From Trema orientale (taxonomy: Eukaryota; Streptophyta; Magnoliopsida; Rosales; Cannabaceae): DNA of 64,000 nt. The notes under the pieces were generated by a model that saw nothing but the letters and a program-made list of their open reading frames with translations, was not told the origin of the DNA and ran no database searches. Location of the stretch: the NCBI GenBank assembly GCA_002914845.1, contig JXTC01000018.1:26717-90716 (forward strand), read 5' to 3'. The position numbers and the translations under genes were made by a program. Positions 28,801-38,860 of the stretch are shown one piece after another; position 1 is the first letter of the stretch, and each line of letters opens with the position of its first letter.

Positions 28801-29454
28801 CTAAAACAGCCATAAATTCCAAAATCAAACAGGAACCCATCACACCGAACAAGTTTCTTGAGACAGATAACACAGAGTTCACTATATTAAGCACAAATTC
28901 AACACTCTGCATCCCAACACAGACAGTGGAATATCCAAACAACAAATAAAAATCAATTTTCACGTCACAGTACACTTCACATTATGCCAAACTATCTAGA
29001 CAAATTCTATACTTCGAATTCGAACCGATTTTCCATTTCATAGCACAATTCTCAAACAATGCACGCCATCTAATTATCGAAAACAACAGCAGAGAAATTA
29101 CCCGAATCGGCCGGTCTTCCAAGCCTGACTATGCTTAGTACTCCCACCGATCCTCGAAATACTAACGAAATCATCCTCGGTGAAAACGGCGTCGTTGTAA
29201 GCCAAGAGCGAAGGACCCTGCCACTGCGCCAAGGACTGGGAAAGCAAGGAGTCAGAGCCATGGACCCTGCGATCGAGGCAGAGGCAGACCTTGGTGGCCC
29301 CAGCGTCATCGGCGTTCTGCACAAGCTCCTTGAGCACCGTCGTCCCCTCCGGGTAGTTGAGCAGCACCTCTCGGATGCGGCGAGTAAGGTCAACCTTTTG
29401 ACCGAAGTCTTCTAAAAGGATCATCGAGTCCGCCGCCGGAGAAGATGACTCCAT
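10794..29454 (-). CDS. Sacsin-like giant protein with HSP90-type ATPase repeats (3' end outside window)
   Basis: The plant homologue of human sacsin (Arabidopsis At5g23110 type). Sacsin is a very large protein built from repeats that each start with an HSP90-like ATPase fold; a chaperone or scaffold role is known for the animal protein, while the plant role is poorly defined. Eight exons are supported by GT-AG sites and matching phases: 29454-29102, 25722-24996, 24322-18366, 18025-16515, 16234-15971, 15602-15382, 14865-14594 and 13815-10794. They total 12,327 nt, or 4,109 codons, with no internal stop. The start is the ATG in a strong GCCATGG context; the upstream in-frame codon is GTG. ATP-binding Asn boxes ([22 protein letters not shown]) are seen in repeats 1 and 2; the third is altered. 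The family is about 4,700 residues, so roughly 600 C-terminal residues (where the plant annotation places a RING finger) should lie left of the window. It seems a working host gene. Confidence 0.95.
14594..14865 (-). CDS. Sacsin-like gene, exon 7
   Basis: 272 nt encoding [19 protein letters not shown] through [12 protein letters not shown]. The acceptor is TTTCAG before GTTTCG and the donor is GATAG followed by GTAGGT. It ends in phase 2. Confidence 0.92.
15382..15602 (-). CDS. Sacsin-like gene, exon 6
   Basis: 221 nt encoding [17 protein letters not shown] through NLKSVMQ. This is the repeat-3 counterpart of the DQFSP segment found in repeats 1 and 2. It ends in phase 0 at ATGCAG followed by GTATTG. 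Confidence 0.92.
15971..16234 (-). CDS. Sacsin-like gene, exon 5
   Basis: 264 nt in phase 1-1. It encodes [14 protein letters not shown], the repeat-3 counterpart of WQGPAL in the other modules, then [13 protein letters not shown] and [12 protein letters not shown]. Both splice sites fit the consensus. Confidence 0.93.
16515..18025 (-). CDS. Sacsin-like gene, exon 4 (start of third repeat)
   Basis: Codes for residues about 2346-2849, from [20 protein letters not shown] to the beginning of the third ATPase-like module. At the N-box position the sequence reads [12 protein letters not shown], with Leu where repeats 1 and 2 have the ATP-binding Asn. The acceptor is TTTTCAG before ACTATA; the donor is TTTAG followed by GTAACT. 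Confidence 0.93.
18366..24322 (-). CDS. Sacsin-like gene, exon 3 (5.96 kb, second ATPase repeat)
   Basis: An unusually long exon for residues about 361-2345. It holds the rest of repeat 1 ([24 protein letters not shown]) and the long inter-domain part. The second ATPase module begins near residue 1385, with its N-box [12 protein letters not shown] near 1414 and [12 protein letters not shown] further on. A second copy of the FCFLPLP and [12 protein letters not shown] motifs shows the internal duplication of the repeat. The acceptor is AACAG before GGTGATG; the donor is CCATCCAG followed by GTATGA. Confidence 0.95.
24868..24896. repeat. Compound (TG)n(AG)n microsatellite in intron 2
   Basis: About nine TG units followed by about six AG units, lying between exons 2 and 3 of the sacsin-like gene. 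Likely polymorphic. Confidence 0.9.
24996..25722 (-). CDS. Sacsin-like gene, exon 2
   Basis: Codes for residues 118-360. It continues the first ATPase module across the splice (RFG joined to [13 protein letters not shown]). The acceptor is TTTTAG before GGTTGGC and the donor is TTGCAG followed by GTAATT. It ends in phase 0. Confidence 0.95.
26078..28256 (+). mobile_element. 5'-truncated L1-type LINE in intron 1, antisense to the gene
   Basis: Remnant of an L1-type LINE ORF2. The endonuclease is missing. From about 26078 the linker can be read ([21 protein letters not shown]), with TAG stops near 26177 and 26276. RT follows from about 26430, with [33 protein letters not shown] and the catalytic ADD at about 27280. 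A frameshift lies near 27497 (KYLGCHWG, then [10 protein letters not shown] in another frame), with further breaks downstream ([25 protein letters not shown]). The usual C-terminal zf-RVT domain is absent; the sequence jumps to a short 3' end ending TTTCTTATCAAAAAAA. It is dead. I found no clear target duplication. It lies between exons 1 and 2. Confidence 0.9.
28395..28760 (-). mobile_element. LINE ORF2 fragment in intron 1, inverted relative to the first
   Basis: On the minus strand this reads [20 protein letters not shown], which parallels the RT entry of the neighbouring plus-strand LINE ([19 protein letters not shown]). Weaker matches to the preceding linker, in several frames, reach about 28760. 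It is short, multiply broken, and comes from a different copy than the 26-28 kb LINE. Confidence 0.65.
29102..29454 (-). CDS. Sacsin-like gene, exon 1 (start codon, first ATPase N-box)
   Basis: Codes for residues 1-117. It opens [11 protein letters not shown] and reaches the N-box [13 protein letters not shown], with the ATP-binding Asn near residue 47, followed by WQGP and SRIG motifs typical of HSP90-like ATPases. The exon ends in phase 2 at GATTCGG followed by GTAATT. Confidence 0.95.
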
Positions 29455-30039
29455 GGCTCGAGCCACCCTTCCTTCCTTCCTTCCGTTCTGGTTAACCGGT
29501 TTAGGGTTTCAAAGGATTAGACCATGGAATCAGACTTAGATCACAAGAAAACGAAAAAAAACTCTGAAAATTCTCTGGCTAAAGGTACCGAATACCAACT
29601 ATGGCACTGCCATTGGTTTTGGGAAAAGAAATAGAGAATTTCCCCCTTTTTTTTTTTTTTTCTCTCTCTCTCTCTCTCTCTTTTTTTTTTTGGGGGGGGG
29701 AGCGCAAGGCCATTAACGATCTTGTACGGCTCCGGCCGTCGTTGAAAACGACTAATCGAGTTTTTGAAATTTGGCTGTCGTCAGACTCTTGGGGGTATTG
29801 AAGCGACATGTCGTTTTCGGTTAAATCTGTTGTTGTCGTCTGCGACCAAACGAGATGTCGTTTATTTTAGGACACATCATGGAAATACTTTTTTTTTTTT
29901 TTTTTGTTCTTTTCAAGTTCAATGTCCTTTTCAGTCTGGTTCTGTGTTATTATGGGAGCGATGAAATTGATGTGAGCATTTTATCTGAATTTAATGATCA
30001 TGTTGATGGTTAGCTACAAATTGACTCATTTTTAATTTC
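29455..30039. other. 5' flank of the sacsin-like gene with a low-complexity block
   Basis: Presumed leader and promoter. At 29647-29701 lie a T run, about ten TC units, another T run and a run of nine G. A T20 run lies near 29890. No gene is seen; the short frames here arise from these simple repeats. Confidence 0.6.
29501..29509 (-). promoter_or_regulatory. Telo-box-like AAACCCTAA in the 5' leader of the sacsin-like gene
   Basis: AAACCCTAA on the gene strand, 47 bp upstream of the start codon. Such boxes are common near the 5' ends of housekeeping genes in plants. No TATA box is evident between here and 29640. Confidence 0.4.
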
Positions 30040-30790
30040 AAGAGGTTTTATAGGGAGGGAACCTGAGATTTGGCATTAGGACGATTAAATAATGAATCAC
30101 ATCTGGTTCTCTGGGTAGTTATGGGTGACTTCAAGAACATTTGTTGCCTAAAGGTGAAGGATTTGTTGTCACTATTTCCTTAACCCGTTAGATGTTTTGA
30201 GTGAGAGATTTACATGTGGTTAAAAAAAAAAAGAAAAATCCTTTGTCGTAAGGACATTACAGAGGATTGATTAGACTATGGTTAATACTCATTGGTCTAC
30301 TCTAGATATTAACACATCTTTGGAGCATCTCGACTTCATCAATTTAGGTCATAGATATTTACAAGTTTCTATTACCTCAACAAATACTTGCAAAAAAATC
30401 CTCCACATGAAAAACGATACGATCATTTTAAATTTGAAGCACTATGACATGAAGACTCGGAAAGTTGTGATATAATTAAAAGTATGTTGAAGAATTCGGA
30501 TTCCGGAATCGCTTTGGATGTGGCTTGATTAATATTTCAGCATGTGTTACCTCTCTAACTAAATGGAGTTCTTCTAAGTTTCACAAATGGTTGAAGCGTA
30601 CAAACATGTAAAAAAACTTACATGACAATGATGATACTAGTCTATATCACTATTCTCATTTGTCATAACAAGAAAAAATATTAGAGAAATTCCTCGACCA
30701 AGAAGTATACTGGAAGCAACATTATAAGATATTTTGGATTCAAGCTAATGATGCTAATACTAAATATTTTCATAAGAAAGTAAATTTCTA
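30040..30790 (+). mobile_element. Decayed LINE ORF2 fragment (endonuclease tail and linker)
   Basis: Broken peptides in sequence resemble the L1 endonuclease end (VVMGDFKNI, then RID-type motif and LEHLDFINLGH) and the linker (FLDQEVYWKQHYKIFWIQ, ANDANTKYFHKK near 30690-30780). Compare ANTKLFHR in the intron LINE. Many stops and frame changes. It ends abruptly at the boundary with the Copia B fragment. Confidence 0.7.
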
Positions 30791-30792
30791 TT

Positions 30793-32595
30793 AGTATAAT
30801 AATGAACTTTATCACTGCTAATCGTCTTCTCCAATGATATGTCCCGAAATAAGCATATGGAATGAAAATTGACTACACAATTATTATTACGAGCGAGTTT
30901 ACTAACAGACAAGATATCGCATTTTAAGGCTATAACATGAAGAACAAAATGAAGGATAAAACTTTTGAAAATCTGTATTAAATCTATTCTAGCAATAGTA
31001 GATAAAGATCCATCCAAATCTTTATTTTAGAAGTATTAGAACATGGATTACAAAAGAAAAAACGATTAGAACCACCTATCATATGATCAGAAATACCAGA
31101 GTCAATGATCCACGGTTCCTGAGAGTCAACCGAAGAGGTTAAGGCTGAGTGGTTACCATTGTGTTATAGAGCACAATACTATATTGGAGTTTAGCTTAGG
31201 CAGAGCCGGTAATATGATAAAGTTGCTCCATTTGTTCCTTGTTCAAAGAAATTGGAGAGTTTGTAGGTTGCTGCTGTATTGGAGAATCCGCTCCCTGTCT
31301 TTCTTGATGAGCTTGAAAGCCTTTGCCTTCATTTTGTATTCGAGGAGTCCAATATCTTGGCTTTTCATAAATCTTCCAATATGTTTCTTCAGTATAACCT
31401 AGTCACTTGTAATAATCACACCAAGGACGGTCCTTCTTTTGTTGATATTCACTATTAAGTTGTGGGCCCCGGGCTGCTAAAACTGAAGCATCAGTGGTTG
31501 AAATCCCAGCATCATTACTAGAATTTAGCAACATCAACTTTTTGCGATTTTCTTCTTGTTTACTTCTGAAAATATGGCACGGACATCTAGTAATGGCTTT
31601 GTACTCAGGATTCTCCCACTTACTTCATCTAACTTTTTATTTAGACCAATTAAGAACTTATAAACCTAATACTTTTCCAATATCTTCTTATACAATTCAT
31701 GATCAGTAGCATAATGTCATTCCACTTCATCAAAAATATCCAACTGCAACCAATAGTATGACAATGTATTGAAATACTCAGTCATTATGAGTTTTCCTCG
31801 GCAAAGATCATGCAGAACACCTTTGAGTCCGAAAATTTCTGATGTATTCTCCTTATTAGAATAGCTCCATTTTACAGCATCCCATATCTCCTTTGTCCTT
31901 TTATAATACATGACATTTTCTTTCATTTCATTATTCATAGAATTGATCTACCATGACATAACCATGCTATTCTCTATCTTCCATATCTTCGACTTTGGAT
32001 TCTTCTCATCTGGTTGTGTAGTATTATGAGTAAGATAATCTTCTTTTACTTTACTAGAGACAAACAATATAATAGAGTGTGATAATTGGACAAAATTTTG
32101 TCCACTGAGTTTTGTAATCAGTAGAGTAGGGGTTTCGATTCTACTTATTGAACTCGAATTAATAGCCCAAGATGAAGAGTAGATAACCTCGGATGATGAG
32201 TTTTCTTTTTCGCTAGCTATTATTATTTTGCTGTTATAGTTGGTAAGATTCAGATAGTCCAGAGAGTGGCTCTAACCATGAAAGCATATTTGAGAAAGTA
32301 ATATGTGTTATTGTATTCAATGGAGCAAAAATACACTTAAATAGGTGCTTAACTAAATGGCTTACTAAACAAAAAATAAAGAAAAAGATTTATCTAAACT
32401 GATGGCAGAATTATTGCAACAAACAATCTGACCTTATTCAAAAATTAAGACAGGAAATTAAAAAAAAAATCCTTATAAATCGGAATAATCAATAAGGAAA
32501 GATTTGAATATTTCAAATTAAGTCAAAATATTCCTAATTGATTTGTTCCGAATTAATTGATTCTAATCAAATCAATTTGATTTGATCTGCCAACA
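30793..32595 (-). mobile_element. Truncated Copia retrotransposon B (5' part only)
   Basis: Minus-strand Copia fossil of the same broad group as A1 and A2. Parts are the 5' LTR (32279-32595), a primer site resembling TGGTATCAGAGC beside it, Gag (about 32200-31450, with SYSNKENTSEIF similar to A1), zinc knuckle (about 31400), a protease-like region (about 31100) and GAG-pre (SVSKLARNNNCV, about 30800-31000). Integrase, RT and 3' LTR are missing. It is multiply broken, so clearly older than A1. Confidence 0.85.
32279..32595 (-). repeat. 5' LTR of Copia B
   Basis: On the minus strand the repeat starts TGTTGGCAGATC and ends GCTTTCA, next to a primer-site-like TGGTTAGAGC. About 317 bp. No second copy is in the window, so its bounds rest on the TG/CA ends and the primer site. 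Confidence 0.7.
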
Positions 32596-33340
32596 TACAG
32601 TAGGAACTTGAGCAATAGAACAATAGAGAAGAATATAGAAAGCATATAGGAGGGAAAAACTATTATTACTGAAAGAAATATTTTATAACAATATGAACTT
32701 TCGAGAGGTCCACTTTCTCCCAAAATAGAACTCAGCTATTTTCATAATTGACTGAGAACTGAATAACCCTCTAAAAACTCTTAATAACCTCTTTATACCA
32801 TGACAAAAGATTCCCCCCCCCCCCCCCCCAAAATAGTAAAAATTATACAATTGGACTAGCACTTCTTATTTTTACTAAAATGTCCCTTATATAGTTTACT
32901 TAGCATGCCTAGTATAACTAAACCTTAAGGGAGCCTTATTAATACCCACGACCCTGAAAGTAACCTTTTCCTCAATATAAATAATTAGTTCTTTTTAGTA
33001 TAACGCTTTTTTATTTATTGGTTGCAAATTTGTTTAGGCTCCCACGAGGCTTTAAAGGCTAGCAATCATTTCCAATGGATCAACACTTTGAAGCCAAGGT
33101 TCAAGTAGTTAGAGCGCACATATAAAACTGCTTTCGACTTAACAAAGAACTCTAAGTCATCTAACAACAAGTGGGATGGAAGGTCGAGAAAAGCGTGAGA
33201 GTCTCTAATGGCCCAACGAAGTAGAGAAACATGAAAGACGAGGTAGATAGTAGTTGTTGCCAGAAGTTGTAGTGTATACGCACTGCTCCAATGCACTCAA
33301 GCACCTTCTAAGGGCTATGAAAACTAGGGGCAAGCTTCTT

Positions 33341-33980
33341 TTTTTTTTTTTAATTAAGAAAAACAACTTTATTAATAATCAAATAAGAGTTATAATAGTA
33401 AATTGAGTTATATATCACCTCTTATAATGAGTATAAGGAAATCGATTCACACGCTTGAAGATAGAAAAACCTTTAGAGATCTCTGAGGACTGGAAGTTCT
33501 CGACAACGATCTTGAAGAAAAACTCCATGACGGATAAAATAGACCTCTTCAATGGTTCATTTTGATTCTTCCCAATCTAAATTAATACTTCTGTGTGATT
33601 CCCCAAAAGAGATTCTGTCAATTCTGATCTACTATAGTATCTACTTCTCTAGATCTGAATAAAAAATTATACAGGTCTAGAGAACAACCACACTACTAAC
33701 GAAGAAAAAACTAAAAAAAAAAACTCAAACTACCACAGTTCTAGCTCTGGGTGTAGTAAAACTATCATATATTTAGATCTAAGTAGACGACTACCTTCCC
33801 AAATAGAAGGATTATTTGAAAATAAAACCAAAAATAGGAAAATAAAACATAGAAAAACCTATATCGGAGAAAGAGATCGAAGAACCTGCTAAAGGAGGAA
33901 GCAAGGAAGAGCTGTAATAAAAGGGATCTCTAATGCAGAGGAGAGGAAAGACTGAGTCTCTATTTTATTTTAACGAAGGT
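33341..33980 (-). mobile_element. 640-bp poly(A) retroposon with 10-bp target duplication
   Basis: Starts with a T run (a poly(A) tail on the minus strand). It is flanked by perfect 10-bp copies of CAAGCTTCTT at 33331-33340 and 33981-33990. It interrupts the Gypsy 3' region. Long target duplications plus a tail indicate LINE-type mobilisation. It carries no recognisable ORF; on the minus strand only a short ATG-started peptide (MEFFFKIVVENF) shows. It is probably a non-autonomous LINE derivative or a large SINE-like element. Confidence 0.8.
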
Positions 33981-36098
33981 CAAGCTTCTTCTTGGATCAC
34001 TAAGCCAATGACTTCTGCCGATAAAGATCGTAACTTCAAGTAGACTAAATCACCTACTCCAAATGGTATATCATAATGATAGCCATCCACTGACTTCTTC
34101 ATCTTTAGTTGAGCCCTTATATAATTGCAATTTCAATCTTTCAACACTGCATTATGCTCTAAAAGTCGCTATTCCACTGAAGATACAATGCATTCGCCTC
34201 TTCAAAATGCTAAATTGACGGAGGATCTCGATTATAAATAATCCAAAAAAGAGTTCATTTGGAAGAGGTGTGAAATGAGGTGTTGTACTAATATTCCGAC
34301 TATGGAAGCCAACGAGCCCATTTTTTAGGCTTAGTAAAAGCAAAACAATGTAATTAAGTCACCACGGAATGATAGATTACCTCTGATTGATTGTTCTTTT
34401 AAGGATAATAAGTGGTGCTATGCTTGAGGGAGGTCCCTTAAAGCTTGAACAACTCAGCCCAAAATTAACTCATAAAGATCTTATCGCAATCCGCGAGGAT
34501 AGATTTTGGAATCTCATGTAAATATATCACCTCTCGAATGAATATGGCAGCAGTCCTCATAATGATGAATGGATGCTTGAGACCAATAAAGTGAGCATAT
34601 TTGTTCATTCGATCAATTACTACCAAATAGTGTCAATCCCCTCCGTCTTCGAAAGTCCTCCGTTAAAGTCCATTGTAAGCTATCCCAAACTCTCTCCTGA
34701 ACTAGTAAAGGCTACAATAAACCCTTAGGAGATATTATTGGCACACCATACATTTGGATAGGAATGGCAAAATAACCTGACGGGGTGGGGCACCGCAGGG
34801 CTCTGCCCCTAATTAAAATCAGGCCCAGCCCTGCCCTGCCTTTAAAAAAAAAAATGCTTTGAGCAAAATCGACTACAGCCTTAAGAAAAGAAAACTCCAC
34901 TACTCTAGTCTTCCTTTCAAATGAAAAACAAGTTACTCATAGCTCAGGGAACTGAGGATGTAGGTCTCGAAGATTCAAGTCTTATATTTGCTCGTTTGCT
35001 TGCTGTCATTATCGCTATTACTATCAACGTCATAGTGTTCAGCCGTTGTCGTTATTGCAGGTGAACTCCAAAGGTAACAAACATGACTTTCTATGACTAT
35101 AATTACTCTAAAATTATGATTAGTGTTAGATTCTTAGAGAGAAATAGTCATTATATATTTTTATTCTTTGAAATTTTTTGAGTTTGGGTATCCTTATTTA
35201 TTTTTGTGAATTTATGGTTGATGGGTAGGTTTGATTATTGGTGCAAACAAAGTTTTTGAAAGATGCCACGAAAGAAATATTGAGTTATTTTGTCAAATTT
35301 TCCCTGTTTTGAACTAGATTTCTTTGAGGTTTTAGGGAGTTATGGTGTTAGGAGTAAACCCCTTTTCAAAAATTAAAGGTTCTGTGATGTTTGCTCTAAG
35401 ATTAGCATTAAGATTATATACTATATATATATATATATATGAATACATATCTAAGAATGGCAAAAAAAGAGTTGTCTAATTTATAAACTGATTTCATATA
35501 TACATATACTAAGTCAAATTGATATATACATATGCAATTCAAGTTATATATTTCTGTCAATTAGACCATGAAACTAATATAATTACTAATGTCTTTCTAG
35601 TTCTTTAATTAATAGTATATAATATAACTCTATCAATTACTAAAGCTTCTACTATTTTCACTCTACATAAACAAGTCTAGTATTATAGATATTGATATCT
35701 CCTGATTTTACTTTTGTGAAAGAGAAATATACATGAGATTGGTAAGGAATTTTCTCAATTATCAAACTGTGTAGCTGTGACTTGTTAATCAAACCAAGAT
35801 TACTTGACTCATTCATGTACATAATTGCTATAGTATTATATTTATAATTTTAAAATGGTTGTAATACTTCTCTCATCTTATTGTTAATTTTGTATAAGTT
35901 CAAAATAACTACTTTATCTCTTTGAATTATGTTAGGGAGTTGTACACTTAATCAAATATATCGTCTAACGAAGAAGTAACAAAATCATATGATATTGGTG
36001 GTCAAGATGATGATTATATACCTTCTACAGATACACAAGAAATACAGTCTCAGAATATCGAAAGAAATGATTGTGAGAATACAACAAGAAAATAAAAG

Positions 36099-36133
36099 GT
36101 TACTCGCATTCTACCAAACTGAACTAGGAGTAC
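36099..36133 (-). pseudogene. trnW-CCA: Partial plastid trnW-CCA pseudogene (5' half)
   Basis: On the minus strand this reads GTACTCCTAGTTCAGTTTGG, matching the 5' end and D-arm of plastid tRNA-Trp with several changes. It stops before the anticodon, so it marks the truncated end of the plastid insert. Confidence 0.7.
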
Positions 36134-36293
36134 CTTAACTATTATTACAATAATTAATTAATTTATAACCTAACTCAACTTGGATATATATACTATCATC
36201 GAGAATAAAATTCTCTATTGATTATATATATATATCCAATTTTAATCGATCACAATTGATCCCTTGTTATTGCTCATAAGATAAATAATATAT

Positions 36294-36366
36294 AGGGATA
36301 ACAAGATTTGAACCCGTGATATTTTGTACCCAAAATAAACGCGAGATCGAGCTACACTACATCCCT
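36294..36366 (-). pseudogene. trnP-UGG: Plastid trnP-UGG pseudogene
   Basis: 73 nt on the minus strand. It has AGGGATGTAG at the 5' end, the anticodon loop TTTTGGG with UGG, the T-arm CACGGGTTCAAATC and the 3' end TATCCCT. These match plastid tRNA-Pro. The D-arm has changes (GCTCGATCTCGCG) that damage the loop, and the acceptor stem has a mismatch. In the nucleus it is not expected to be expressed. Confidence 0.88.
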
Positions 36367-36791
36367 TTTAATTAGTCTACAGTATCATTGTAGAGAATTT
36401 CTGTCTTGTTTTCTATATCTTTATTTTTTTCATTGAAATACAAAATTATCTTGTCATTTTTTTAGACTCATATCATATAATAAAAAATAAGAATAGACTT
36501 ATATTATATATGTACTAAATAAATATGAAACTCATTGTAAAAAGATGAATATTTTTCAAAAATTCTCAAATAGAAAGAGTTTCTTTTTTTTTTTTTTAAG
36601 AAAAGGAATATTTATTGAATCATTGTACATTTCAAGTTGTATAGTTGATTTGCATTAGGGATTCTACATAGAAATATAAGTGTAAGTCATTAATTAATAT
36701 ATGCATTTGTTCATATATATATATACATTATTATACATTACAATTTGTATTAAAATTACAATAACGAATAAAAATAAAGAGGATTTAAAAT

Positions 36792-36919
36792 ATGATATCT
36801 AAAAGTATATATTTCTGTGGCACCGATTGTAAGTATAGTTTGGGTCTTTAGTAGGATTATTGATAGAGATTAATCATTTATTTCTAGATGCATTGATATT
36901 CCCCTTTTTTTCATTATAG
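36792..36919 (+). pseudogene. psaJ: Plastid psaJ pseudogene (photosystem I subunit IX)
   Basis: The nucleotide sequence follows plastid psaJ along its length (matching blocks such as GTGGCACCG, TTGGGTCTTTAG, TTGATAGAGATTAATC, TTCCCCTTTTTTTCA), from ATG to a terminal TAG. Substitutions and small indels shift the frame and introduce stops. It lies on the strand opposite trnP, as in plastid genomes. Confidence 0.85.
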
Positions 36920-37084
36920 TAATTGAGATGGGAAGAGGTAAAGAAAATTAGAGATACAGTCAAATATCTATGACTAATCTCTTCTCTTTTCTTCTTTATT
37001 TTTATAATTCAAAATAAATTAGAAAACCAAAAGAAAATGAATAAAAGCGAACTCACCATAGGAACATTTTAAAAGGAAAAAAAT

Positions 37085-38860
37085 TAATAGACTGATGAAA
37101 GCAGTTTGTAATCATTATGGGAGGCATTTAAGGAGTAAAGTCGTAATGGGACAAAACATTTACATGACTATATAGATAGATGTCCTGTAAGAAGCTCAAA
37201 ATATTATGAATCCTAACAAAATAACTGATGGAAGCCCTACAGTTACTACCCACACTTTTGACCCTAAAGTAGCAAGAAAAAAGTTAGCATACATGATCAT
37301 TCTACACGAGTATCCTTTGTCTATGGTGGAACATGTTGGGTTCATTGAGTTTTTGAACTTTATTTATCCTTCATTTCAAGTGGTCTCTAGAAATACTTGT
37401 GGACCTGAGATTTTAAAGATTTTTAGAGCTGACAAAGACAAAATGATACAAATCTTGGTACAATACAGAAGTAGAATAGCTATTACTACTGATATGTAGA
37501 CTGCTAATAATCAGAATAGGGGATACATGACTTTGATAACTCATTTCATTGATGATTCTTAGAATTTACAAAGTAGAATTATGAGATTTAAATATATACC
37601 ACATCCACATAATGCTGCAATACTTTCTGATGCACTATGTGAGTGTTTGATAATTTGGAATATTGATAGTAAGATAAGTACAATAATTATGGATAATTAT
37701 GTTACTAATGATGCAATGATTCCACTTTTGAAGGAAAAGCTACATTCTAGTTATTTTCTATCGGGTAGAAAGTTAATTCACATGTATTGTTGTACTCGTA
37801 TGTTAAATTTAATAGTAAGAGACAGCTATTATGTGATGTAGTAGTGTAGACAAAAGTCGTGATAATGTTACTTATTAGATATCATCGGTAAAAAGATTCG
37901 ATAAATTTGTGGAAACTGCTCGTATGATTCACGTATAATGTAGAAAAAAGTTAGCTCTTAATTGTATGACTAGGTGGAACTGTACCTATTTGATATTGAT
38001 TACAACTTTGTTATACAAGAATGTCTTCACTCGCTATAAGCAACGTGATTTAAGGTATAAAGATGCACCTTCGGAGGATGATTGGGTCATGGCTCAATGT
38101 TTATGGGATAAGTTTATTTTGTTTTATGAAGTAATGGAGTTATTTTCAGGAACAAAATACCTTATAGCCAATCTCTTTTTCCCAAAAAATTTGTGACATT
38201 ATGATGATTATTGAATCTTAGATGACATCTAAAGAACCATTTATAAAAGATATGGCTACAAAGATGATGACCAAGTTTCAAAAATACTGAGAGAAAATTC
38301 GTGGAGTTATGGCCATTGCAACTATTTTGGACCTAAGATATAAATTCAAACTGATTGAGCATTTTTTTTCCTCCTATATGGAGAACAATATGAGAATGAA
38401 GTTGAAAAGATTTGTAAGCTATGTTATAATCTACTAAGTAAGTACAAATCTAATCATCTTATTGTAAATGAAAGGTGTTTGCATTTTATCAATCTCTTCA
38501 TCATAGAGTCCTCAATCAGCAACTTATAAAGATAATCTTTCTGGTTATAATAGATATGTTAGTACAACATCCTATACTATAAATATGAATTCATAGCTAG
38601 ATTTTTATTTGGATAAGTAAATGTTACCTAGAGATGGTAAATATTTTGACATATGTTATTATTAGAAGGTAATATGGCCCAAATATCCTATATTGAATAG
38701 GATTGCTAGAGACATTTTTGCCATTCCTGTGAGTACTGTTGATTCAAAATCTATACTTAGCACTAGAGGTAGATATGTGGGTCCACACTGAGTAAAACTT
38801 CATCCATCTATATTAGAGATATTGATTTATATTCAAAATTGATTGTGGAATAACAAGCAA
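37085..38860 (+). pseudogene. hAT transposase pseudogene (RICESLEEPER/DAYSLEEPER-like)
   Basis: Peptides in order match plant BED-type hAT transposases. There is a decayed BED finger (AVCNHYGRHLRSKVVMGQ, about 37105), then ARKKLAYMIILHEYPLSMVEH, SRIAITTDM, HFIDDS, ILSDALCECLIIWNIDSK, YCCTRMLNLIVRDS, MTRWNCTYL, a motif with ELFSGTKYLIANLFFPK, and the C-terminal dimerisation region (RIARDIFAIPVSTVDSKS, about 38700). Stops interrupt it, for example TAG after TTDM at 37498, TAG near 37559 and TAG near 37840, with frame changes after 38190. A possible upstream coding piece lies at about 35940-36095 (GQDDDYIPSTDTQ), separated by the plastid insert. The gene is dead. Confidence 0.88.

Larger units (their letters stand above)
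36096..37045 (-). other. Nuclear plastid DNA segment (NUPT): trnW-trnP-psaJ interval
   Basis: About 0.95 kb with the plastid gene order trnW-CCA (partial), trnP-UGG, spacer, psaJ (opposite strand) and part of the psaJ-rpl33 spacer. Many substitutions mean it is not recent. It sits between the N-terminal piece and the BED region of the hAT transposase. The right boundary is approximate because the plastid spacer is AT-rich. Confidence 0.85.

Noticed and set aside
29131-29415. A plus-strand protein opposite the start of the sacsin-like gene
   Set aside because: It is the antisense shadow of exon 1, whose minus-strand frame has clear ATPase motifs.
29454-29466. A start codon four codons upstream for the sacsin-like protein
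   Set aside because: That codon is GTG; the ATG at 29454 has a strong GCCATGG context and matches the expected N-terminus.
36294-36366. A functional nuclear tRNA-Pro gene
   Set aside because: It matches plastid trnP with flanking plastid genes and has a damaged D-arm; it is a plastid-derived relic.
36580-36640. A second poly(A) retroposon starting with a T run
   Set aside because: The T run and the sequence after it fit the plastid trnP-psaJ spacer, and no target duplication was seen.
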